Program-made: the position numbers and the translations under genes
Shown here: piece after piece, positions 1 through 6,438 of the stretch
Numbering within the stretch: position 1 is the stretch's first letter
Layout: each line of letters starts with the position of its first letter
Assembly: GCA_934869045.1 (NCBI GenBank)
Contig: CAKXAF010000105.1
Span: 1-6,491, forward strand
Direction: 5' to 3'
Source: an uncultured Nitrososphaerota archaeon
GTDB taxonomy: Bacteria > Bacillota > Clostridia > Oscillospirales > Ruminococcaceae
Length of the DNA: 6,491 nt
The notes under the pieces: generated by a model
Database searches by the model: none
Told to the model about the DNA's origin: nothing
The model's input: the letters and a program-made list of their open reading frames with translations, nothing else

Positions 1-2166
1 GTTGAAGGCCGTGCGGACGGAATCTTTGAGGAAAATGGCGATGTCTGTGTCGATGAGATCAAGACCACCGCCGTTCCGTTGGAGCTGATCGATGCAAACT
101 TCAATCGACTCCATTGGGCCCAGGCCATTTGCTATGCATATTTCTATGCGGCGGAAAACCAACAGCCGGAAATGAAAGTCCGGCTGACCTACTTCCATAT
201 TGAAACAGAGGAGATTAAACGATTCATCCGCTCCTATTCCTTTGCGGAATTGGAAGCCTTTTATTACGACCTGCTCCACCGATACAAGGTTTGGGCGGAC
301 TGGCAGGGGGATTGGACGTTCCTTCGAAACCGAAGTATCCAGCCGCTCCAATTTCCGTTTCCAGAATACCGCGGCGGTCAACGCCGGCTGGCCGTGGCGG
401 TTTACCGGACGATTCAGCAGGAAGGCCGGCTGTACTGTCAGGCTCCGACTGGTATCGGAAAGACCCTTTCCACCGTTTTTCCGGCTGTGAAGGCTATGGG
501 GGAGGGACTGACCGACAAGATTTTTTATCTGACGGCAAAAACAATTACTCGAAAAGCTGCGGAGGAAGCATTTTCCATGCTGCGGCAGCAGCCGCTGCGA
601 TTAAAGACCGTAACGCTCACTGCCAAGGATAAGATCTGCTTTCTGGAAGAGCGGCGTTGTAATCCGGAGGACTGTCCTTATGCCAACGGGCACTACGACC
701 GGGTCAATACGGCGCTTTTCGAAATGCTGGGGGAACAGGACAACTTTTCAAGAGAGACGATCGCCGCATATGCTGAAAGATATACGGTTTGCCCATTTGA
801 ACTGAGCCTGGACCTGACACTGTGGTGCGACTGCATCATCTGCGACTACAATTACCTGTTTGACCCCACAGTCTATCTCCGGCGTTTTTTTGGGGAAGGC
901 GGAGGCCGTTATGCTTTTTTGGTAGACGAAGCCCACAATTTGGTAGACCGCTCCCGGGAAATGTATTCCGCCCGGCTGCGCAAATCCAATTTTTTGGATC
1001 TGCGCCGGAAACTTGGAAAAGGCAGCGGAGAAAAATGCCTGAAAGCCGCTGTCGGACGGGTGAATCAGGCATTTCTGAACTTCCGCAAAACCTGCGGAGA
1101 AGAGACGATCCGTGTTCAGCGCGAACGAATTGACGGAATTGGAACGGCCTTGGCGCTGCTTGTCCCCCGCTGCGAGGAATGGCTGCGACAGAATCTGTCA
1201 TCCCCTCTGCATGGGGACGTTTTGGAATGCTATTTTAATGTGCTAAATTATCAAAAAATGGCAGAACTCTACGATGAACATTACGTGACCCTGGCCAATT
1301 TGGAGGAGCGGGACACAGCGGTGGCTCTTTTTTGTATCGACCCCTCTGCTTTTCTGAGCGAGGCTCTGGACCGGGGGAGTGCAGCCGTTTTGTTTTCCGC
1401 AACGCTGTCGCCGCTTTCTTACTATGCCTCTGTTTTGGGTGGAAACGAATCTTCCCGGCTGTGCAGTCTGCCTTCCCCGTTTCCTCAAGAGAATCTCGGT
1501 CTCTATTTGGCCGACCGCATCAGCACCAAGTATCGTGACCGTGAAGACAGTTATGAGGAAATTGCTGAACTGATTTTTGAGACCGTCCAGGCAAAAAGCG
1601 GAAACTATCTTGTCTTTTTTCCCTCGTATTCTTACTGCCGCGAGGTTTATAATCGGTTTACCGGCCTTTGCGGAGACGGCATTCAATGCATCATGCAGAA
1701 AAGCAATTTGTCCGAGGAAGAACGGGAAGAATTTCTGAACCAATTTGAGGAAGCGCCGGACCGGTCCCTGGTTGCCTTCTGCGTATTGGGTGGAATTTTT
1801 TCAGAAGGGATCGACCTGAGAGGTGAACGGCTCATCGGCACGGTTGTCGTTGGCGTCGGCCTGCCCCAAATCGGGCCGGAGCAAGACGTGATCCGGGATT
1901 ATTATGACAGCCGGAACCACATGGGGTTTGCATATGCCTATCAGTACCCCGGTATGAATAAGGTGCTCCAAGCAGTTGGCCGCGTAATCCGGGACGGCAG
2001 CGATCGCGGGATTGCCGTCCTCATAGACCAGCGGTTTTCCAAGACAGCCTACCGTGCCCTGTTTCCGGAACATTGGAATCATTGCAGGCGGGTCCAGGAT
2101 ACGGAAGAGCTCCGGCGGGAATTGACATCTTTCTGGAAAAAAGCACAAAGTTCGGATGAATACTGA
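1..2166 (+). CDS. PD-(D/E)XK nuclease fused to XPD/DinG-family ATP-dependent DNA helicase (5' partial)
   Basis: Superfamily 2 iron-sulfur helicase expected to unwind DNA with ATP, carrying a Cas4/RecB-like nuclease at its N-terminus. The frame is open from base 1, so the true start lies upstream; 721 codons are visible, numbered here from base 1. Nuclease residues: D6 in GRADGI, D18-E19-I20-K21, and Q41...Y45 in the QxxxY motif. Helicase motifs: a Q-like residue Q127, Walker A APTGIGKT (148-155), four XPD-like Fe-S cysteines (C213, C220, C225, C264), Walker B DEAH (309-312), SATLSP (466-471), motif V EGIDLRG (602-608) and motif VI QAVGRVIR (657-664). The segment between DEAH and SATLSP would hold the Arch region. 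From the family, perhaps 50-80 N-terminal residues are missing. The gene ends in TGA just before a weak hairpin. Role in repair or replication-fork processing is inferred. It is related to, but not the same as, E. coli DinG, so no symbol is given. Confidence 0.93.
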   Translation, partial: VEGRADGIFEENGDVCVDEIKTTAVPLELIDANFNRLHWAQAICYAYFYAAENQQPEMKVRLTYFHIETEEIKRFIRSYSFAELEAFYYDLLHRYKVWADWQGDWTFLRNRSIQPLQFPFPEYRGGQRRLAVAVYRTIQQEGRLYCQAPTGIGKTLSTVFPAVKAMGEGLTDKIFYLTAKTITRKAAEEAFSMLRQQPLRLKTVTLTAKDKICFLEERRCNPEDCPYANGHYDRVNTALFEMLGEQDNFSRETIAAYAERYTVCPFELSLDLTLWCDCIICDYNYLFDPTVYLRRFFGEGGGRYAFLVDEAHNLVDRSREMYSARLRKSNFLDLRRKLGKGSGEKCLKAAVGRVNQAFLNFRKTCGEETIRVQRERIDGIGTALALLVPRCEEWLRQNLSSPLHGDVLECYFNVLNYQKMAELYDEHYVTLANLEERDTAVALFCIDPSAFLSEALDRGSAAVLFSATLSPLSYYASVLGGNESSRLCSLPSPFPQENLGLYLADRISTKYRDREDSYEEIAELIFETVQAKSGNYLVFFPSYSYCREVYNRFTGLCGDGIQCIMQKSNLSEEEREEFLNQFEEAPDRSLVAFCVLGGIFSEGIDLRGERLIGTVVVGVGLPQIGPEQDVIRDYYDSRNHMGFAYAYQYPGMNKVLQAVGRVIRDGSDRGIAVLIDQRFSKTAYRALFPEHWNHCRRVQDTEELRRELTSFWKKAQSSDEY

Positions 2167-2182
2167 AAAAATTTACATTTCC

Positions 2183-2208
2183 CCCAGATATTTTGGGTTG
2201 ATTTTTTT
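2183..2208 (+). terminator. Weak Rho-independent terminator after the helicase gene
   Basis: CCCAGA at 2183-2188 can pair with TTTGGG at 2192-2197, including one G-U pair, around a three-base loop. The run TTGATTTTTTT follows at 2198-2208. The stem is only six pairs and not GC rich, so termination may be partial. It begins 17 bases after the helicase stop codon, which is the expected place. Confidence 0.42.
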
Positions 2209-2226
2209 AGCGAAAGAGGGTAGGAT
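2198..2226 (+). promoter_or_regulatory. Predicted sigma-A promoter for the EEP-family gene
   Basis: TTGATT (2198-2203) and TAGGAT (2221-2226) are separated by exactly 17 bases and match the -35/-10 consensus at four of six positions each. A transcript would start near 2233, about 35 bases before the ATG at 2269. The -35 box overlaps the T-run of the preceding weak terminator. The call rests on consensus and spacing only; co-transcription with the helicase gene remains possible. Confidence 0.4.
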
Positions 2227-2268
2227 AGTAAATCAGAAGCATTCTGTACTTGAAGGTGGTTTCTGAAT

Positions 2269-3096
2269 ATGTCTGAAGCGATCAAAGTCGCCTCGTTTAA
2301 TTTGAAGCGCGATTCTATCCTGGCGTATCTGAACCGGCAAAACGCCTGGAGCAGCCGCCGGAATCTGATCAGTTCCATGATCCGCAGCTCTAACGCCACA
2401 ATTGTGGGAGTCCAGGAACTCATCCCATCCATGCGGGAAGACATCAAAAGGCTTTTATCCGCTGACTACAGCATTCGGGGGTTTGGCCGCGCAAAATCTC
2501 TTGGAGACGAGCAGGCTGCTATTATTCTGAAAAATGATGACGTCACAGTCTCTTTCGATAAAACCTTCTGGCTTTCTAAACATCCGGAAAAAAACGGCAG
2601 CCGCGCCTATTATGCGTTTTTTCCACGGATCTGCACAGTATGCGAAGCTTATGTCCGGGAATTCGATCGGAAAATCCGGGTTTTCAATACACATTTTGAC
2701 CACGTCTGCGGTATGGCGCGAAATCTAAGTGTCCGCATTATCTTGGAGTACATGCACCGTCTCAATCAGGAGGAAAAGCTGCCGACAATTCTCATGGGGG
2801 ATCTCAATGCCCGTCCGGACAGCCGACCAATTCGGGTCCTTTCGGAAAATCTCCACGAATATTCGGATATTCATTTGACTAATGTCTGGAACTGTGTAGA
2901 TACTTCACAAATTGGCAGCACATACCATGGCTTTAAAGGTAAAACCGATGGGCGGCCTATTGACTACATCTTTGTCAGTGATGAGTTTATAGTGGACGAA
3001 GCCTATATTGACCGCACCAACTTCAACGGTCGGTACCCCTCCGATCACTATCCGCTGATGGCCGTACTGCGGCTGAAAGAACACGGCGCGGAATAA
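2269..3096 (+). CDS. Endonuclease/exonuclease/phosphatase (EEP) family hydrolase
   Basis: A 275-residue metal-dependent phosphoesterase of the EEP (DNase I/exonuclease III-like) fold. Signature positions in order: N11 in ASFNLK, the metal-binding glutamate E50 in VGVQEL, the NTHFDH motif (140-145) with catalytic-type H142, GDLNARPD (177-184) with D178 and N180, IDYIFVS (231-237), and the C-terminal SDHYPL (258-263) with the D-H pair D259-H260. All catalytic blocks are present and in order, so the enzyme should be active. No signal peptide or membrane segment is seen, so it is probably cytoplasmic. The ATG follows a good ribosome binding site, AAGGTGGT at 2253-2260, at 8-base spacing. It lies about 100 bases downstream of the nuclease-helicase on the same strand and has a possible promoter of its own. 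The substrate (DNA, RNA, phospholipid or a small phosphodiester) cannot be read from the sequence. Confidence 0.88.
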   Translation: MSEAIKVASFNLKRDSILAYLNRQNAWSSRRNLISSMIRSSNATIVGVQELIPSMREDIKRLLSADYSIRGFGRAKSLGDEQAAIILKNDDVTVSFDKTFWLSKHPEKNGSRAYYAFFPRICTVCEAYVREFDRKIRVFNTHFDHVCGMARNLSVRIILEYMHRLNQEEKLPTILMGDLNARPDSRPIRVLSENLHEYSDIHLTNVWNCVDTSQIGSTYHGFKGKTDGRPIDYIFVSDEFIVDEAYIDRTNFNGRYPSDHYPLMAVLRLKEHGAE

Positions 3097-3100
3097 GAAA

Positions 3101-3150
3101 TCAATCCCTCCGTTCTATTCTCAAAGGAAAGAACGGAGGGATTGGTTTTA
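3101..3150. terminator. Strong bidirectional terminator between convergent genes
   Basis: CAATCCCTCCGTTC (3102-3115) is perfectly complementary to GAACGGAGGGATTG (3131-3144). The stem extends by T3116-A3130 and an outer T3101-G3145 wobble, with a further short inner stem. On the plus strand TTTTATTCTT follows, giving a clear intrinsic terminator for the EEP gene, whose stop is five bases upstream. On the minus strand the hairpin follows the trpB2 stop codon directly and is trailed by ATTTCTTATT, a poorer U-tract, so termination of trpB2 is probable but less certain. The plus-strand T-run overlaps the trpB2 stop codon. Confidence 0.88.
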
Positions 3151-4527
3151 TTCTTGAATGTCGGGAATTTTGGGCAATCCATCGAAGCCCTTTTTCAGGT
3201 CTGCATCTGTAGGGATATAGTCATTCATACGGCCTTCCAGATAGGCGCTGTAAGCGGTCATATCAAAATACCCGGTTCCGGTCAGGCCGAAGAGGATCGT
3301 TTTGACTTCCCCAGTCTCACGGCATTTGATCGCCTCGTCCATGGCGGTACGGATCGCGTGGGCCGATTCAGGCGCCGGGAGGATGGTTTCGTGCTTTGCG
3401 AAATAGGTGGCTGCTTCGAACACGCGGGTTTGCTCCACAGCTACTGCCTCCATATAACCGTCGTGATACAGCTTGGAAAGAATAGGAGACATCCCGTGAT
3501 AGCGCAGGCCGCCGGCATGATTGGCCGATGGGATAAAACCACAGCCCAAGGTATACATCTTGGCAAGGGGAGTAATTTTTCCGGTGTCGCAGAAATCGTA
3601 GGCGTATTTGCCACGGGTGAGGGAAGGGCAGGAGGCCGGCTCAACAGCGACAATGCGTGGATTGGCTTTTCCGAGGATCTTATCCCGCATGAATGGCGCA
3701 ATCAGCCCCCCGAGGTTGGACCCGCCGCCGGCACATCCGATAACGATATCCGGATACTCGTCGATCATTTCCATGGCCTGGTAGCTTTCCAGGCCAATGA
3801 TAGACTGATGCAGGAGAACCTGGTTTAGAACAGAGCCCAGTACATAGCGGCAGCCGGGAGTCGTTACCGCCTTTTCAACTGCCTCTGAAATCGCGCAGCC
3901 CAGGCTGCCGGTTGTATTGGGATTTTCCGCCAGAATGCGGCGGCCTGCATCCGTGGTGCTGCTGGGGCTGGCGATGACCTGGCCGTCAAAGGTCTGGATT
4001 ACAGCCTTGCGGAAAGGTTTCTGCTCATAGGAGACCTTAACCATATAAACCGTCAGAGGCAAACCGAAATAGGAGCATGCTTCAGAAAGCGCAGTACCCC
4101 ACTGACCGGCGCCTGTTTCCGTAGTCAAGGAGGTAAGACCCTGCTCCTTGGCATAGTAGGCTTGTGCGACCGCGGAATTCAGCTTGTGGCTGCCTGACGT
4201 ATTGTTTCCCTCGAACTTGTAGTAAATTTTGGCCGGTGTTCCCAGAGCCTTTTCCAGACTGTAGGCGCGAATTAGAGGGGAAGGGCGGTACATTTTGTAA
4301 AAATCCAGCACTTCATCGGGAATGTCAAAGTAACGGGTTTCCGCATCCATTTCCTGATGTGCCAGCTTTTTGCAGAAGACAGGATAGAGATCCTCCTCTG
4401 TAGCAGGCTTTCCGGTTGCAGGATTGAGCATGGGGTCGGGCTGTTCTTTCATATCTGCCCGGAGGTTGTACCATTGTCTCGGCATCTGGTCTTCGGTGAG
4501 GTAGATTCTGTGAGGGATGTTTTTCAT
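3148..4527 (-). CDS. trpB2: Tryptophan synthase beta chain, TrpB2 type (TrpB-like PLP enzyme)
   Basis: A 459-residue PLP-dependent enzyme of the TrpB2 family, expected to condense indole (or an indole-yielding substrate) with L-serine, or possibly O-phosphoserine, to give tryptophan. The start of the form KNIPHRIYLTEDQMPRQWYN is typical of TrpB2 and absent from classical TrpB1. Key sites: GSHKLNSA with the Schiff-base lysine K115, ETGAGQWG (137-144), the PLP phosphate loop GGGSN (267-271), HAGGLRYHG (337-345), and GLTGTGYFD (414-422) near the C-terminus. Length fits the family. The ATG at 4527 is chosen because an AAAGGAG ribosome site sits 8 bases upstream; the longer in-frame start at 4680 would translate through the T-box terminator. 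No trpA or other trp gene is in view, so it acts alone here or with distant partners. Expression is controlled by the T-box leader upstream. Cytoplasmic. Confidence 0.94.
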   Translation of the reverse strand: MKNIPHRIYLTEDQMPRQWYNLRADMKEQPDPMLNPATGKPATEEDLYPVFCKKLAHQEMDAETRYFDIPDEVLDFYKMYRPSPLIRAYSLEKALGTPAKIYYKFEGNNTSGSHKLNSAVAQAYYAKEQGLTSLTTETGAGQWGTALSEACSYFGLPLTVYMVKVSYEQKPFRKAVIQTFDGQVIASPSSTTDAGRRILAENPNTTGSLGCAISEAVEKAVTTPGCRYVLGSVLNQVLLHQSIIGLESYQAMEMIDEYPDIVIGCAGGGSNLGGLIAPFMRDKILGKANPRIVAVEPASCPSLTRGKYAYDFCDTGKITPLAKMYTLGCGFIPSANHAGGLRYHGMSPILSKLYHDGYMEAVAVEQTRVFEAATYFAKHETILPAPESAHAIRTAMDEAIKCRETGEVKTILFGLTGTGYFDMTAYSAYLEGRMNDYIPTDADLKKGFDGLPKIPDIQE

Positions 4528-4535
4528 GAGAATAG

Positions 4536-4542
4536 CTCCTTT
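4536..4542 (-). promoter_or_regulatory. Ribosome binding site that fixes the trpB2 start
   Basis: Read on the minus strand, AAAGGAG lies 8 bases before the ATG at 4527-4525. This is the only good Shine-Dalgarno match in the region and settles the start against the 51-codon longer reading. A small GC-rich hairpin (GCCGG at 4563-4559 with CCGGC at 4553-4549, minus-strand order) ends six bases upstream of it. Confidence 0.85.
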
Positions 4543-4610
4543 CCAATTGCCGGTTCTGCCGGCCAGCGGTTCCGTTCGGGACGAAGGGGTACGGTTACCA
4601 GAAAGGTGGA

Positions 4611-4893
4611 GAAAAGAATAAATAAGAAGGCTTTTGTCCCTATACTGGGACAAAAGCCTTGCTTCTGCGGTACCACCCAAATTGACGTAAAACGCCCACT
4701 TGTCTCATATACGGAAAATATATGCTCCCTTGATAACGGGCGGAGATCCCGTCAGGCACTACTAAGCATTGGCTTTTCGTCCTGCCCTCCTGAGTCCATT
4801 CAAAACCGGTTCGCACCTGCCGCAATCCCACCACCTGCGGCTCTCTGAAGGGGAAATCCTGTTTTTACTCTTCTCAGTCAATGGTTTTGATTT
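4611..4893 (-). promoter_or_regulatory. T-box riboswitch, tryptophan (UGG specifier), controlling trpB2
   Basis: A complete T-box leader read on the minus strand. Stem I base: CTGAG (4877-4873) with CTCAG (4794-4790). The specifier loop has AGTA (4869-4866) on one side and GAA-TGG-A (4801-4795) on the other, so the specifier is UGG at 4798-4796, the tryptophan codon. The distal arm has GCCGC (4841-4837) pairing with GCGGC (4823-4819) around a GGTGG-containing loop, preceded by AGAGAG. Stem III is ACGGG (4752-4748) with CCCGT (4740-4736). The conserved T-box GGGTGGTACCGC lies at 4678-4667 with the tRNA-acceptor-binding bulge UGGU at 4675-4672. A strong terminator follows. From the family: uncharged tRNA(Trp) binds specifier and bulge, stabilises the antiterminator and lets transcription enter trpB2; charged tRNA leaves the terminator formed. 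The 5' limit is the inferred transcription start. Confidence 0.95.
4627..4660 (-). terminator. Regulated intrinsic terminator of the T-box leader
   Basis: A 14-base perfect stem, AAGGCTTTTGTCCC with GGGACAAAAGCCTT, closes a six-base loop at 4641-4646. On the minus strand it is followed by a pyrimidine/U-rich run (TTCTTATTTATTC, from about 4628 down). The GTCCC of the 5' arm is the segment expected to pair instead with the GGG of the T-box motif in the antiterminator, giving the two mutually exclusive folds. Confidence 0.93.
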
Positions 4894-4899
4894 GTGATT

Positions 4900-4928
4900 A
4901 GTATAACGCAGCCTGAACCATTTGTCAA
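4900..4928 (-). promoter_or_regulatory. Sigma-A promoter of the T-box/trpB2 transcript
   Basis: On the minus strand a perfect -35 TTGACA (4928-4923) and a -10 TATACT (4905-4900) are separated by 17 bases. This is close to the ideal consensus and places the transcript start near 4893, just before stem I of the T-box. It lies only about 20 bases beyond the cinA stop codon, so trpB2 has its own strong start even though both genes point the same way. Confidence 0.88.
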
Positions 4929-4947
4929 GGTTTTTTTAGAAAAAATT

Positions 4948-6243
4948 TTATACAGAACCGAGTTCATATACAGCGGGATCGGATCGTTTGGCCGCTTCAA
5001 TCACCTGATAGAGCGCATTCGAAGATGCCAAATAGCGGATATATTCCCGGGCATCCTCATCTGTGCGCCGAATCTGCAGTTTAATCACATTCTTGTAATT
5101 TTTGCTGCAAATACCGACATAAACTAATCCTACTGGTTTGTCTTCCGAAGGGATTGGTCCAGCATTTCCGGTCACGGATACCCCGATATCCGCGCCGGAA
5201 AGAGCATAGATGCCTTCGGCCATTTCCGCAGCCGTCTCTTCTGAAACAGCGCCAAAATTATGTAAAGTCTTATGCTTTACATGTAAAATTTGCTCCTTGA
5301 TCCGATTAGAATAAGCGGTGATGCCGCATTCAAACACTTCAGAGGCTCCGCTTACTTCGGTCAGACGTTTTGCTACAAGCCCCCCAGTGCAGCTTTCCGC
5401 GACAGCGACATGGAGCTTTTTCTCACGAAGGATTTGCACCGCAGCAGTCTGCAGATCCCCAACATCGATTCCATATAGATAGGGACCTGCGGCATTCATG
5501 ATGGCCTGCAAAGCAGGAGCCATTACGTCTTCTGCTTCCTCCGGGTGGCGGACCTTTGCCGTTACCCGGAGCATGACCTCTCCGGTTTTGGCATACGGCG
5601 CCACCGTTGGATTCAGGGAGCTTACCATCAGCTCCTTCAGCCGGCTCTCTAAAGCGGATTCGCCGATTCCAAAAAAGTGTAGATTTTTGGAAATCAAAGT
5701 GTCCCCATGATCTTTGGTCAAAATGGGAACCGCCCAATGATCAAACATGGGCTTCATTTCCCGGGGAGGACCCGGCAACATGATGAGTGTCTTTCCATCC
5801 TGTTCAATGCAGCAGCCGGGCGCTGTTCCATTAGGGTTCTCCAGCACGGTGCAGAATTCCGGCATATAGGCCTGTTTTTTGTTGTTATTGGTCATCTCTC
5901 TTCCATTCCGAGCGAAATAGGCGCAGAGACGGTCGTAGGACGGCTGATGAAGCACCAGTTTCTGGCCAAAATAGTCAGCGATAGTCTCCTTGGTCAAATC
6001 ATCATAGGTAGGCCCCAGACCGCCTGTCGTAATGACCGTGTCAACCCGGGAAAAGGCCAGCTCCAAGCTTTGGCGGAGACGCTGCGGATTGTCGCCTACG
6101 ACCGATTGATAATACAGGTTTATTCCCAAAACAGCCATTTCCTTTGCGATGTAGGCCGCATTGGTGTTCACGATATCTCCCATCAGCAGCTCCGTTCCAA
6201 TGCAAAGGATTTCCGCGCTGTGAGGTTTATGAGACGGCATCAT
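4948..6243 (-). CDS. cinA: CinA-family protein: MoCF-like domain plus nicotinamide-nucleotide amidase domain
   Basis: A 431-residue two-domain CinA. The N-terminal molybdopterin-binding-like (COG1058) domain shows GTELLMGD (16-23), TTGGLGPTYDDLTKE (72-86) and LPGPPREM (156-163). The C-terminal PncC-like amidase domain (about 265-420) shows AESCTGG (282-288) with the expected nucleophile S284, AYSN (310-313) with K316, GAVSEE (331-336) and KPVGLVYVG (369-377). By family knowledge it hydrolyses NMN to nicotinate mononucleotide and may process damaged pyridine or ADP-ribose nucleotides; the name comes from competence-inducible loci. Two adjacent ATGs occur (6243 and 6240); the first is preferred because AAAGG at 6257-6253 is nine bases upstream. 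The motif TGNAGP (358-363) differs from the TGIAGP I expect and the following loop is one residue short. Cytoplasmic. Its own promoter is at 6275-6303; no convincing terminator separates it from the trpB2 promoter. Confidence 0.95.
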   Translation of the reverse strand: MMPSHKPHSAEILCIGTELLMGDIVNTNAAYIAKEMAVLGINLYYQSVVGDNPQRLRQSLELAFSRVDTVITTGGLGPTYDDLTKETIADYFGQKLVLHQPSYDRLCAYFARNGREMTNNNKKQAYMPEFCTVLENPNGTAPGCCIEQDGKTLIMLPGPPREMKPMFDHWAVPILTKDHGDTLISKNLHFFGIGESALESRLKELMVSSLNPTVAPYAKTGEVMLRVTAKVRHPEEAEDVMAPALQAIMNAAGPYLYGIDVGDLQTAAVQILREKKLHVAVAESCTGGLVAKRLTEVSGASEVFECGITAYSNRIKEQILHVKHKTLHNFGAVSEETAAEMAEGIYALSGADIGVSVTGNAGPIPSEDKPVGLVYVGICSKNYKNVIKLQIRRTDEDAREYIRYLASSNALYQVIEAAKRSDPAVYELGSV

Positions 6244-6274
6244 AAATCAGGACCTTTCCGAAAAAGTTTTTTAT

Positions 6275-6303
6275 ATTGTACCACAAATTGGCTGAAATGA
6301 AAA
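6275..6303 (-). promoter_or_regulatory. Predicted cinA promoter with extended -10
   Basis: On the minus strand the -10 TACAAT (6280-6275) is preceded by TGG, giving the TGn extended -10 pattern. A -35-like TTTTCA (6303-6298) lies 17 bases upstream. A transcript would begin near 6268, about 25 bases before the cinA ATG, leaving a short leader with no visible regulatory structure. Confidence 0.62.
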
Positions 6304-6373
6304 GAACTTCAAAAGGATACCCGCACTTTTTGCAGAATTCAAACGCATTTCTCGACATTTTACGCGGAATAAA

Positions 6374-6401
6374 TTGACATAGCTCCGAAATATGTTATAC
6401 T
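6374..6401 (+). promoter_or_regulatory. Predicted strong promoter for the rightmost gene
   Basis: A perfect -35 TTGACA (6374-6379) and a -10 TATACT (6396-6401) are separated by 16 bases, with TGT directly before the -10 (extended -10). The transcript start would fall near 6408, about 30 bases ahead of the ATG at 6439. The leader is AT rich with no hairpin seen. It is divergent from the cinA promoter, with about 70 bases between the two -35 boxes. Confidence 0.78.
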
Positions 6402-6438
6402 GAGATAACGTTTTTAATTTAAAAGGAAGGGAACATTT

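Noticed and set aside
79..81. TTG at 79 as the start of the helicase gene
   Set aside because: The frame is open to base 1, and the upstream residues carry the conserved GRADG and DEIK nuclease motifs, so 79 is internal; there is also no ribosome site before it.
1..150. Cas4-like motifs as a sign of a CRISPR-Cas locus
   Set aside because: The nuclease residues are fused to an XPD-type helicase, no other cas gene is present, and no direct repeats with spacers occur anywhere in the window.
1243..1743. 166-codon minus-strand open frame inside the helicase gene
   Set aside because: It is antisense to helicase motif III and adjacent coding sequence and looks like composition-driven noise.
3142..3828. 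228-codon plus-strand open frame opposite trpB2
   Set aside because: It starts inside the terminator and is antisense to conserved TrpB2 motifs, with no domain of its own.
4528..4680. 51-codon N-terminal extension of trpB2 from an ATG at 4680
   Set aside because: It would be translated from the T-box sequence through the regulated terminator, resembles no TrpB2 protein, and lacks a ribosome site; the ATG at 4527 has an ideal one.
4930..4947. T-run/A-run pair after cinA as an intrinsic terminator
   Set aside because: The possible stem is only A-T pairs with no GC core and no U-tract after it, so it would be very weak.
5707..6300. 197-codon plus-strand open frame opposite cinA
   Set aside because: It lies antisense to the well-conserved CinA coding sequence and shows no recognisable domain; it is a reading-frame shadow.
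6385..6398. LexA/SOS-box-like CGAA-ATAT-GTT in the rightmost promoter
   Set aside because: It is one base short of the CGAAC-N4-GTTCG spacing and lacks the outer C and G; promoter -10 composition explains it.
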